40,451 bases of DNA from Clostridiales bacterium (lineage in GTDB: Bacteria > Bacillota > Clostridia > Lachnospirales > Lachnospiraceae): contig JAAYPT010000031.1 of NCBI GenBank assembly GCA_012519695.1, positions 1 through 40,451 of the forward strand. The letters are read 5' to 3'. A program made the translations under genes and the position numbers. The notes under the pieces were generated by a model. That model worked only from the letters and a program-made list of their open reading frames with translations. It was not told the origin of the DNA and ran no database searches. Shown here piece after piece: positions 34,330 through 40,451 of this stretch (positions are counted from its first letter, which is position 1; each line of letters opens with the position of its first letter).

Positions 34330-35338
34330 TTTTCTTTCCTGCCACATGATATACAATGGCAACTATTGCGCTAACTATCAATAAAAAGTAAAAATTGAGT
34401 CCACGGGTCACACACATAGATGCAGTTAGATACGCTCCCGGAAAAATCTGTGCAAATGCGGTCTTATACATCATTTCTGTGATTCCCTGGGCTCCCGGTA
34501 ATGGAAGCATATCTACCGCAATATACACCGATGCCTGTACAATCATTACCGTAAGCATACTCTGTCCTTCCATCCCCATTCCCCGATAAATAAGATAAGT
34601 AAGGAAAAACACACTGCATCTTTGTAGGATGGTGCCAATCATGACCCCTGCTATTTTTCTCTTATTTTTTCCTAAAAATACTACCGCTTCGTGATATTGA
34701 TCCGCCATTTCCACTAACTTTTTTGTTCGTTCTCCTGAACCTTTCAAAATATGCAGTCTTTTTAATAAATTCTCCCCACCTACCACAAGTTTCTTAAAAC
34801 AGCTTGGACTTATCATAACAAACAATAAAATTCCTACCAGCAATACATTCAGCAACAATCCTAAATAGTAAAGATACATATAATTTTTCAAAAAGGCTTC
34901 CAATGGTGCATGATAAAACAGTAAGATACCAAGTCCCATAAGCACCAGTACCAATTTATAAATCAGTGCTACTACCATAAGCACCACGGTACTATTTGAT
35001 ACCTTGTGCCCATCTTTTTGCATATAATATAGTTGCACAGGCTGTCCGCCGGTGGCAGACGGGGTAATTCCCGAAAAAAAGAACCCCACAAAGGAATATC
35101 CCACACAGCGAAAAAGACTTGCCTGTTCGTGTAGGGCATGTAACAGGTACCATATCATGGTTCCCTCTGCTACAACGAAAAACAATGCAACAATGGCCGC
35201 CGCTGCCAGATAGCCTGTATTTAGCTTCTGTACAGCCGCAGCAACTGCTCCCATATCATTTCCTTTTGCAATTACCCGAAAGGTTAATAACATTAATAAC
35301 AATAAAATTATTGCACTTATCAGATTCTTTCGATTCAT
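34292..35338 (-). CDS. Flippase-like membrane protein (lysylphosphatidylglycerol synthase TM family)
   Basis: A 348-residue membrane protein with about eight helices, of the UPF0104/YbhN/MprF-flippase family. The characteristic segment GITPSATGGQPVQLYYMQKDG lies near residue 90, and LPLPGAQGITEMMY near 280. Such proteins move lipids or polyprenyl-linked molecules across the membrane. The synthase domain of MprF is absent. Its 3' end overlaps the convergent methylase gene by 38 bases with no room for a terminator. It ends the operon GT2-amidase-like-flippase, which points to a surface glycolipid or polymer pathway. Confidence 0.88.
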   Translation of the reverse strand: MNRKNLISAIILLLLMLLTFRVIAKGNDMGAVAAAVQKLNTGYLAAAAIVALFFVVAEGTMIWYLLHALHEQASLFRCVGYSFVGFFFSGITPSATGGQPVQLYYMQKDGHKVSNSTVVLMVVALIYKLVLVLMGLGILLFYHAPLEAFLKNYMYLYYLGLLLNVLLVGILLFVMISPSCFKKLVVGGENLLKRLHILKGSGERTKKLVEMADQYHEAVVFLGKNKRKIAGVMIGTILQRCSVFFLTYLIYRGMGMEGQSMLTVMIVQASVYIAVDMLPLPGAQGITEMMYKTAFAQIFPGAYLTASMCVTRGLNFYFLLIVSAIVAIVYHVAGKKIINCRQSHSQLL

Positions 35339-35352
35339 CGTTTCTATTTCTC

Positions 35353-35901
35353 CTAATATGCGTTTCCTGCCTGCACTGTTCCAATAAATTCCCGCAATGC
35401 TCCCTCATACACTACATGGGTTTGTGGCAACTCATAAAAATCTCTCGGGGTTACCAGTGAAAAATGTTTTTTAAACAACTTCATTCCGTTTTCTTCTAAC
35501 AGCTTAGCAGAAAATGAAGAACAGGTATAGTGATTTTTCTGATAGAAGGGCTTTTGTAAAAGAATAAATAACAATCCTACGATACAATAATGATAATGAA
35601 ATCTCTGCTGATAACATTCTTCTAACTGCTGCTCTATCTGCGCTTTCTGTTCTTTGGTACATTCCATGCTCACGATTCGATAACGTGCTGTAGGAAATGC
35701 CTGTACAATCTGATATATATTTTCTCTTTCAAATCCTGCACTTAATGGAATAAACGGATTTCTTCTTCCTACACTATATGCCCTTTGCAATTCCTGATCC
35801 AATGCCACTACCACATGGATATAATTACTTTTTGTGACTCTTCGTATAATGGATGCAAACAGTCCCGGTGTATCTACCAGTGCAAAATATATTTTTTCCA
35901 T
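35353..35901 (-). CDS. Permuted NlpC/P60-like (YiiX/YebB-type) putative amidase or lipid hydrolase
   Basis: A 182-residue protein with the circularly permuted papain-like layout. His comes early (SNYIHVVVALD, about residue 29) and the candidate nucleophile Cys comes late (HYTCSSFSAKLLEENG, about residue 125). The start MEKIYFALVDTPGLFASIIRRV resembles clostridial members of this group. There is no signal peptide, so it acts inside the cell or on the inner membrane face. It lies between GT2 and flippase genes, suggesting a role on a lipid-linked product. The family call is moderately sure; the substrate is unknown. Confidence 0.65.
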   Translation of the reverse strand: MEKIYFALVDTPGLFASIIRRVTKSNYIHVVVALDQELQRAYSVGRRNPFIPLSAGFERENIYQIVQAFPTARYRIVSMECTKEQKAQIEQQLEECYQQRFHYHYCIVGLLFILLQKPFYQKNHYTCSSFSAKLLEENGMKLFKKHFSLVTPRDFYELPQTHVVYEGALREFIGTVQAGNAY

Positions 35902-35933
35902 TATTTTGCCTCTTTTCCTCTGTATTTTTATTT

Positions 35934-36956
35934 CTAATTAAACTGATATATCTTTCGTGCTGTTTTATATCCCGCAAGTGTAATTCCCGCTCCGAACTTT
36001 CCCGGAAGATAAGTCAATCCGCTTATAGTTCTTCTCTTCAATTTGAAATATAATTTCTGATTGTGATTCTTGATATAATTCCACAACATTTCTCTCTTTT
36101 GCATTGCTTCTGAAGTTCCTATGAGTAATAAATGAATGGAGGAAATTGCCATCATAATAGAAATGTTTCTGGTTAAATAATTTGCAAGCTTGGGGTATCG
36201 TCTCTCCACCTTTCCGATATCTGCGCAATTAGACACTAATTTTGTCACACGAATTTGCTGGTCGATTCGTTGCATCAATACTTTTTCATTCACAGACTGA
36301 TCTTCTCTTCCCAAAAAGTAATGATACATATCCAAGTTCAAATAACATATGGTATGTACATACGGAAGCGGCTGATTTGCAAAAATATTATCTACATAAA
36401 AAGTATGTCTTGGAAGTCTGACCCCGGCTCTTCGTAGTACATCTGTCCGATAAAACAACGCATGCATCACTAAATACTGAGAGGGGCGAAATCTTCCGAT
36501 GTCGTTCCAACCACAGACCACGTTTTCTTTAAAAACATTTCCATAAGTCATCCGTTTTGCTTTTCCTTCGTATAAGTGATCATAAATATAATTACATACA
36601 ATTAAGTCTACTCTTGTATCGCTCTTATCCCATTGTTCTATTGTTTGCAACAATTTCTGCAACTGAGATTCTTCCAACCAGTCATCCGAATCCACCACTT
36701 TAAAATATCTGCCCGTAGCATGCTCCAATCCGGCATTTACTCCGGCACCATGTCCACCATTTTCCTGATGAATCACTTTTACAATCTCCGGATAATTTTT
36801 TGCATAATTATCTGCTATTTCACCGGTTCGGTCAGTGGAACCATCATCTACAATGATAATTTCCACTCGTTCTTCCCCACTTAATAAAGTATCTATACAA
36901 CGCTCCATATAACTCTCTGAATTATAACAGGGTACGGTAAATGTAATATCTTTCAT
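35934..36956 (-). CDS. Glycosyltransferase family 2
   Basis: A 340-residue GT-A fold glycosyltransferase. It starts MKDITFTVPCYNSESYMERC. IIIVDDGSTDRT (Asp37-Asp38) and VVDSDDW (89-92) bind the nucleotide-sugar and metal. The C-terminal part lacks clear membrane helices, with only a weak hydrophobic patch (ISIMMAISSIHLLLIG). It is the first gene of the operon with the amidase-like and flippase-like proteins. The sugar and acceptor are not determined. Confidence 0.92.
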   Translation of the reverse strand: MKDITFTVPCYNSESYMERCIDTLLSGEERVEIIIVDDGSTDRTGEIADNYAKNYPEIVKVIHQENGGHGAGVNAGLEHATGRYFKVVDSDDWLEESQLQKLLQTIEQWDKSDTRVDLIVCNYIYDHLYEGKAKRMTYGNVFKENVVCGWNDIGRFRPSQYLVMHALFYRTDVLRRAGVRLPRHTFYVDNIFANQPLPYVHTICYLNLDMYHYFLGREDQSVNEKVLMQRIDQQIRVTKLVSNCADIGKVERRYPKLANYLTRNISIMMAISSIHLLLIGTSEAMQKREMLWNYIKNHNQKLYFKLKRRTISGLTYLPGKFGAGITLAGYKTARKIYQFN

Positions 36957-37212
36957 AAATTTTCCTCCTCACTTGTTCTTTTCATTCTCTTTAACGAAAG
37001 AACTTCCGTTTTTTCTTCAACTAATTTTTCATTCTTTCTTATTGTACCGTACCAATGTAAAATCTGCCCTCATTCTACCTTACACTTTTCTTACAATTCT
37101 GTAAGGATTTTCTTTCCAAAATATAAACAAAGCATTTACACGCTAATGTAACATGGTATTTCCTTGCGGAGCGCCTTTTATGTAATAGGACGCAATTTCC
37201 TGTTACATTAAA
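36957..37212. other. Intergenic region upstream of the glycosyltransferase operon
   Basis: T-rich on the plus strand. It contains an inverted repeat CCTTAC-N17-GTAAGG near 37077-37106 and ends with dispersed palindrome copy 5. A promoter for the glycosyltransferase gene must lie here, but I do not see one clear pair of boxes. No gene is seen. Confidence 0.5.
37180..37208. repeat. Dispersed palindrome, copy 5
   Basis: ATGTAATAGGA-CGCAATT-TCCTGTTACAT. The single difference between the arms (A to G) leaves a U-G pair in the RNA. The left flank TTCCTTGCGGAGCG is shared with copy 4. It lies between the tenI terminator and the GT2 promoter region. Confidence 0.9.
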
Positions 37213-37252
37213 AGAATCTCAGAAAACCTATTTCTAAGTTCTCTGAGATTCT
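37213..37252 (-). terminator. Terminator after tenI that overlaps its last codons
   Basis: AGAATCTCAGA (37213-37223) and TCTGAGATTCT (37242-37252) form a perfect 11-bp stem. On the minus strand TTTT follows. The first arm lies within the last codons of tenI, before its stop at 37234-37236. Confidence 0.8.
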
Positions 37253-37863
37253 TTCATATACTCTGACATCATGCATGCACCTGATGCATTGCTTTTTTCT
37301 ATTTGTGTTATGTTTTCCGGATGTATTCCACCAATGGCATATACCGGAATTGTTACACTTTCGCATACCTCTTCTAAAAACTCCAAACCTCTTGGCGGTA
37401 ACCCCGGCTTACAATCTGTGGTAAAAATATGCCCTGCCGTAACATAATTTGCCCCAAGCTGTTCTGCCTCTTTTGCTTCTTCTACCGAATGAATGGACGT
37501 TCCGATTATACGCATTTCTTTCAACGCCTGTTCCTCCATGCCACTTTCATTTCTATATTTTTTTAACATTGGAAATGGCAAGTGGATTTTATCCATTCCA
37601 AGACTTTTTGCTGCTAAAAGGTAAGTATGTGGAATTAGTTCTACCTTACTCTGACCTGACTTTTTTCGGAGCATTTCCAATAACTTGACATATGTTTCTT
37701 CTGATAAATCTTTTTCCCGTAAAATCAATCTATCCGGCGGATTACCAACATATTCTAATTTTGCCAGATGTTCAACATAATCTTCTATTTTTCCTGTGCC
37801 GTGATATTTTCGATACAGTCCCCAGTTAGAAACTGCAATTCGTTTAAATGAAGACCTAGACAT
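37234..37863 (-). CDS. tenI: Thiazole tautomerase TenI-like protein (ThiE/TenI family)
   Basis: A TIM-barrel protein of about 209 residues. The motif AGHIFTTDCKPGLPPRG matches TenI, in which the His of this GH(V/I)F loop is the base that isomerises the thiazole carboxylate product of ThiG. True thiamine-phosphate synthases (ThiE) have a different loop there. YAIGGIHPENITQI is the shared phosphate-binding end. It overlaps the thiH stop by 8 bases when started at the ATG at 37863; ATG codons at 37869 and 37875 are alternatives and none has a clear ribosome binding site. It is the last gene of thiS-thiG-thiH-tenI. Confidence 0.8.
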   Translation of the reverse strand: MSRSSFKRIAVSNWGLYRKYHGTGKIEDYVEHLAKLEYVGNPPDRLILREKDLSEETYVKLLEMLRKKSGQSKVELIPHTYLLAAKSLGMDKIHLPFPMLKKYRNESGMEEQALKEMRIIGTSIHSVEEAKEAEQLGANYVTAGHIFTTDCKPGLPPRGLEFLEEVCESVTIPVYAIGGIHPENITQIEKSNASGACMMSEYMKESQRT

Positions 37864-39025
37864 AAACATAATCATTCATAACAGGCTGTAATCCCTGCTC
37901 CTTAATTGCAGCAAATACTTCATCTACATTTCGGTTATCTGCAATTTCAAATTGGTCATCACCTTTTTCTTCTACCTCATCAGAATGACTTCCGATTCCG
38001 GTACTTACTCCTGCTGAAATCTTGGTTGCTGTCATACCAATAACATGATTTCTGAATTCAGCACGTTCTCTGGTAGAAATTGTCATACCTGCAAACGGCA
38101 TAAACAAACGATATGCACACATAATCTGAAGTAACTGTTTTTCATGTACATCCTTAGGATTGATTGTGGCATCATTTACGATTGGGCGCAGTCTCGGACA
38201 GGAAAATGATATTTCTGCATAAGGATATTTTCGTTGTATGTAGTAAGCATGAAGTCCGGTTGCCAACGCATCTTTTCTAAAATCTGCCAATCCCAACAAA
38301 GCAGCAAATGCTACACCACGCATTCCTCCCTTTAGTGCTCGCTCCTGAGCATTAAATCGATATGGGAAAATTCGCTTATGTCCTGCTAAATGCAATGTCT
38401 CATATTTATCGGAATCGTATGTTTCTTGAAATACTGTCACATAATCTGCACCGCACTTTTGCAAATATGCATACTCATCGGAATTCATTGGATATACTTC
38501 AATTCCAACCATTTTGAAATATTTTCTTGCAATCTTACATGCCTCACCAATATAAGAAACATCTGACTGTGTTCTGCTTTCCCCTGTTAAAATCAAAATT
38601 TCTTCTAATCCGGTCTTAGCAATGGCTTCCATCTCTTTTTCAATTTCTTCGGTATTTAACTTCATTCTATGGATATGATTGTGGCAGTTAAATCCGCAAT
38701 ATACGCAGTAATTTTCACAATAATTAGAAATATAAATCGGAGTAAACATATACACGGAATTTCCAAAATGTTTTGCTGTTTCCTGTTTTGCCTTTTGCGC
38801 CATCTGCTCAATATATGGTTCTGCTGCCGGAGAAAGCAGGGCTGCAAAATCTTGGATTTCTAAATGGTCTTTCATTAATGCACGTTTTACATCTGCCCCG
38901 GTATAATCTTCTGCACAATACGCATTTCTTGCAGAAATTACTTTATCCATAATATCCGAATCTATTTGTTCCATTCCTTCCATATATTCCATATGGTTTA
39001 CTCTTGGTCTTGTATCCTGTTCCAT
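37856..39025 (-). CDS. thiH: 2-iminoacetate synthase ThiH (radical SAM)
   Basis: A 389-residue radical SAM enzyme. The 4Fe-4S ligands C103, C107 and C110 are in NYCENYCVYCGFNC. ThiH cleaves tyrosine to 2-iminoacetate, the glycine-derived part of the thiazole ring in anaerobes. This choice over oxygen-dependent ThiO fits an anaerobe. The C-terminal region FAGMTISTRERAEFRNH is also conserved. It lies 19 bases after thiG and overlaps tenI. Confidence 0.96.
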   Translation of the reverse strand: MEQDTRPRVNHMEYMEGMEQIDSDIMDKVISARNAYCAEDYTGADVKRALMKDHLEIQDFAALLSPAAEPYIEQMAQKAKQETAKHFGNSVYMFTPIYISNYCENYCVYCGFNCHNHIHRMKLNTEEIEKEMEAIAKTGLEEILILTGESRTQSDVSYIGEACKIARKYFKMVGIEVYPMNSDEYAYLQKCGADYVTVFQETYDSDKYETLHLAGHKRIFPYRFNAQERALKGGMRGVAFAALLGLADFRKDALATGLHAYYIQRKYPYAEISFSCPRLRPIVNDATINPKDVHEKQLLQIMCAYRLFMPFAGMTISTRERAEFRNHVIGMTATKISAGVSTGIGSHSDEVEEKGDDQFEIADNRNVDEVFAAIKEQGLQPVMNDYVYV

Positions 39026-39044
39026 GTTCTTCCTTCTTTCTCTT

Positions 39045-39815
39045 CTAATCCCTTAAAAATCCTGTCATTGGGGAGGATGCTGTCCCACCTTTTTCTAACA
39101 CTCTTCCAAGTTTTGCAAGGTATGCTTCTCTTCCTGCTTCTATTGCTTTCTTAAAAGCAGATGCCATAACGGTAATATCTCCTGCTGTTGCAATGGCGGT
39201 ATTTGCCATAACTGCCGCTGCTCCCATCTCCATTGCTTCACATGCCTGAGAAGGACGACCAATTCCTGCATCTACAATAATCGGTAAATCAATTTCATCT
39301 ATTAATATCTGAATAAATTCTTTGGTTGCCAATCCCTTGTTGGAACCGATTGGTGCTGCCAATGGCATAACGGCTGCTGCTCCTGCATTCACCAAATCTC
39401 TTGCCACATTCAAATCCGGATACATATATGGTAAAACTACAAATCCTTCTTTTGCTAAAACTTCCGTTGCCTTGATTGTCTCTTGATTATCCGGAAGTAA
39501 ATATTTGGAATCTCTCATAATTTCAACTTTTACAAAATCCCCGCATCCAAGTTCTCTGGAAAGTCTTGCAATTCGCACAGCCTCTTTTGCATCTCTTGCA
39601 CCTGAAGTATTTGGTAACAAGGTTACGTTTTGGGGAATAAAGTCTAAAATATTCTCTGCTCCTCCTGAATTTGCACGGCGAACTGCCAAGGTAATAATCT
39701 CTGCTCCTGCCTGCTCTACTGCTGCCTTGATTAACTCTACATTATACTTTCCTGAGCCTAAAATAAATCGTGACTCAAACTCATGTCCACCGAGTACCAG
39801 TTTATCGTTTTTCAT
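39045..39815 (-). CDS. thiG: Thiazole synthase ThiG
   Basis: A 256-residue TIM barrel that builds thiazole phosphate from deoxyxylulose phosphate, iminoacetate and ThiS-thiocarboxylate. Landmarks are [19 protein letters not shown] (the Schiff-base lysine is expected further on, at VKVEIM), [14 protein letters not shown] and [10 protein letters not shown]. The start is ATG 39815 with AGGAGG 7 bases upstream; an ATG 9 codons earlier lies ahead of that site. It is separated from thiS by 123 bases. Confidence 0.96.
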   Translation of the reverse strand: MKNDKLVLGGHEFESRFILGSGKYNVELIKAAVEQAGAEIITLAVRRANSGGAENILDFIPQNVTLLPNTSGARDAKEAVRIARLSRELGCGDFVKVEIMRDSKYLLPDNQETIKATEVLAKEGFVVLPYMYPDLNVARDLVNAGAAAVMPLAAPIGSNKGLATKEFIQILIDEIDLPIIVDAGIGRPSQACEAMEMGAAAVMANTAIATAGDITVMASAFKKAIEAGREAYLAKLGRVLEKGGTASSPMTGFLRD

Positions 39816-39938
39816 CTTGTTTCCTCCTGTTGATATTTTCATCTGTGTTGCTGTATTTAATTTCCTCTTATTTCCAATAGCATTTTATTTCTATACATGA
39901 TATGTATAAGGTTTTTCCGTTTTGGTACCTGTCCCTTA

Positions 39939-40133
39939 TCAGCCGCCTCCCATAAATTTTACAACTTCTAAATGATCTGTAGCATTTAATATATATGTTT
40001 GATATTCTGCTTTGGGTACGATTTCTTCATTACATTCCACTGCAATCTGTTCCGGCTTATATCCTTCCTTTGCCAGTACTTCTGACAGGGTAATCCCCTC
40101 TGCATAATCTTTCTCTATTCCATTGATTACCAT
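39939..40133 (-). CDS. thiS: Sulfur carrier protein ThiS
   Basis: A 64-residue ubiquitin-fold protein ending in GGG, whose terminal Gly-Gly is the site of adenylation and thiocarboxylation. The segment YAEGITLSEVLAKEGY is family-like. An AAAGGAGAGGG ribosome binding site precedes it. It is the first gene of thiS-thiG-thiH-tenI. The adenylating enzyme ThiF, usually next to it, is not here. Confidence 0.93.
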   Translation of the reverse strand: MVINGIEKDYAEGITLSEVLAKEGYKPEQIAVECNEEIVPKAEYQTYILNATDHLEVVKFMGGG

Positions 40134-40178
40134 TTTCCCTCTCCTTTGATTTTTTATTTTAGGACGGAGCGTTTTTTA

Positions 40179-40206
40179 TATAATAAGACGTAATTTCCTA
40201 TTACAC
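40179..40206. repeat. Dispersed palindrome, copy 6 (decayed)
   Basis: TATAATAAGA-CGTAATT-TCCTATTACA. Two A/C mismatches in the arms and one loop change mark it as a degraded copy. The left flank GGACGGAGCG plus T-run resembles copies 4 and 5. It lies in the leader of the thiS operon. Confidence 0.8.
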
Positions 40207-40283
40207 ATAAAAAAAGCCACCACGAAGAGAACTACGCCCGTGGTGGTGTACCCCTTCGTGTGGCTTACGCTTCACACTCTGTT
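40205..40283 (-). ncRNA. Terminator-ended leader or small RNA upstream of thiS
   Basis: From a promoter at 40316-40288 the predicted transcript runs about 75 bases and ends at a run of seven U (complement of 40209-40215). Two folds compete. AAGCCACACGAAG (40266-40254) can pair with CTTCGTGGTGGCTT (40227-40214). Otherwise CCACCACG (40246-40239) pairs with CGTGGTGG (40224-40217), while GTGTG (40277-40273) pairs with CACAC. Both folds end in the U-run, so most transcripts should stop before thiS. It is either a free small RNA or an attenuator for the thiazole operon. I recognise no family. Confidence 0.6.
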
Positions 40284-40287
40284 ACGC

Positions 40288-40316
40288 ATTATAGGTTATT
40301 TTTTTCAAAAAGTCAA
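40288..40316 (-). promoter_or_regulatory. Promoter of the leader RNA upstream of thiS
   Basis: On the minus strand TTGACT (40316-40311) and a perfect TATAAT (40293-40288) are separated by 17 bases. This is among the best promoter matches in the window. Confidence 0.75.
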
Positions 40317-40451
40317 GATTATACTCTTTCTTGAGTTTCCGTACTTTTATCCACAACCCCTATTTTTTCTGGGCTAGTAGTAAACAACTTTAAGAAAATG
40401 CCCAAAATATAAGGAACTTACTCTTTTGTTATGGTAAAATTAAGGTGTCTA

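Larger units (their letters stand above)
40134..40451. other. Region upstream of thiS, to the window edge
   Basis: This holds dispersed palindrome copy 6, a terminator-ended small RNA or leader and its promoter. The last 130 bases are AT-rich with no gene visible. I looked for a TPP riboswitch on the minus strand and saw none of its conserved boxes. A sequence TTATCCACA at 40347-40355 equals a DnaA box but stands alone. Confidence 0.6.

Noticed and set aside
8033-40206. The repeated palindromes as a CRISPR array
   Set aside because: Copies are thousands of bases apart, not regularly spaced, and no cas genes are present.
40134-40320. TPP riboswitch upstream of thiS
   Set aside because: Expected from gene function, but the conserved CUGAGA and ACCUGAU-type boxes are absent on the minus strand.
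40347-40355. A perfect DnaA box TTATCCACA
   Set aside because: A single site without a cluster, AT-rich unwinding region or dnaA/dnaN genes nearby. It is likely chance.

Overview
The window is an AT-rich, gene-dense bacterial chromosome segment. Its gene families fit a Gram-positive Clostridia genome, most likely a gut Lachnospiraceae: PadR/DUF1700/DUF4097 cassette, DUF5685, DUF1002, a QueT-QueF-QueC operon, a lipoprotein trigger-factor-like protein and a CamA-like orphan methylase. This placement is inferred from gene content and codon style. Nothing in the sequence names the species. Most genes lie on the minus strand.

Region 1 (1-4000) is accessory. A minus-strand operon encodes a Fic protein, a type I restriction-modification HsdM and a DUF3644 protein carrying a HEPN-like RNxxxH motif. 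A plus-strand small structured RNA with its own strong promoter is embedded at the 3' end of that operon. Beyond it the first codons of another minus-strand gene run off the window. Region 2 (4000-10300) holds an XRE-AbrB regulator with an acyltransferase, a PadR-DUF1700-DUF4097-PspC envelope-stress-type operon, and a run of DUF5685, J-domain protein and flavodoxin. Region 3 (10300-14450) is nadE, hslO, a methyltransferase and a membrane-anchored protein. Region 4 (14500-17660, plus strand) is a membrane protein and then the queuosine operon queT-queF-queC behind a candidate preQ1 riboswitch.

Region 5 (17670-23400, minus) is truA-recJ, a coiled-coil chemoreceptor-like protein, an alpha/beta hydrolase and a secreted DUF1002 protein. 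A divergent NrnA-like DHH phosphoesterase follows, then a long TPR-GGDEF regulator broken by a single-base frameshift in an A6 tract. Region 6 (28000-34330) is asnS with a trigger-factor-like lipoprotein, nicotinate phosphoribosyltransferase and an HTH-fused orphan adenine methylase. Region 7 (34290-36960) is a GT2 glycosyltransferase, a permuted amidase-like protein and a flippase-like membrane protein. Region 8 (37200-40300) is thiS-thiG-thiH-tenI, preceded by a promoter and a terminator-ended leader or small RNA.

Two signals cross the window. The first is a family of six near-identical 27-29 bp palindromes, all placed at transcription-unit boundaries. The second is a set of clear intrinsic terminators and sigma-A-type promoters that define most operons. 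The most unusual locus is the Fic/HsdM/HEPN-like operon with its convergent structured RNA and its repeat-flanked promoter.
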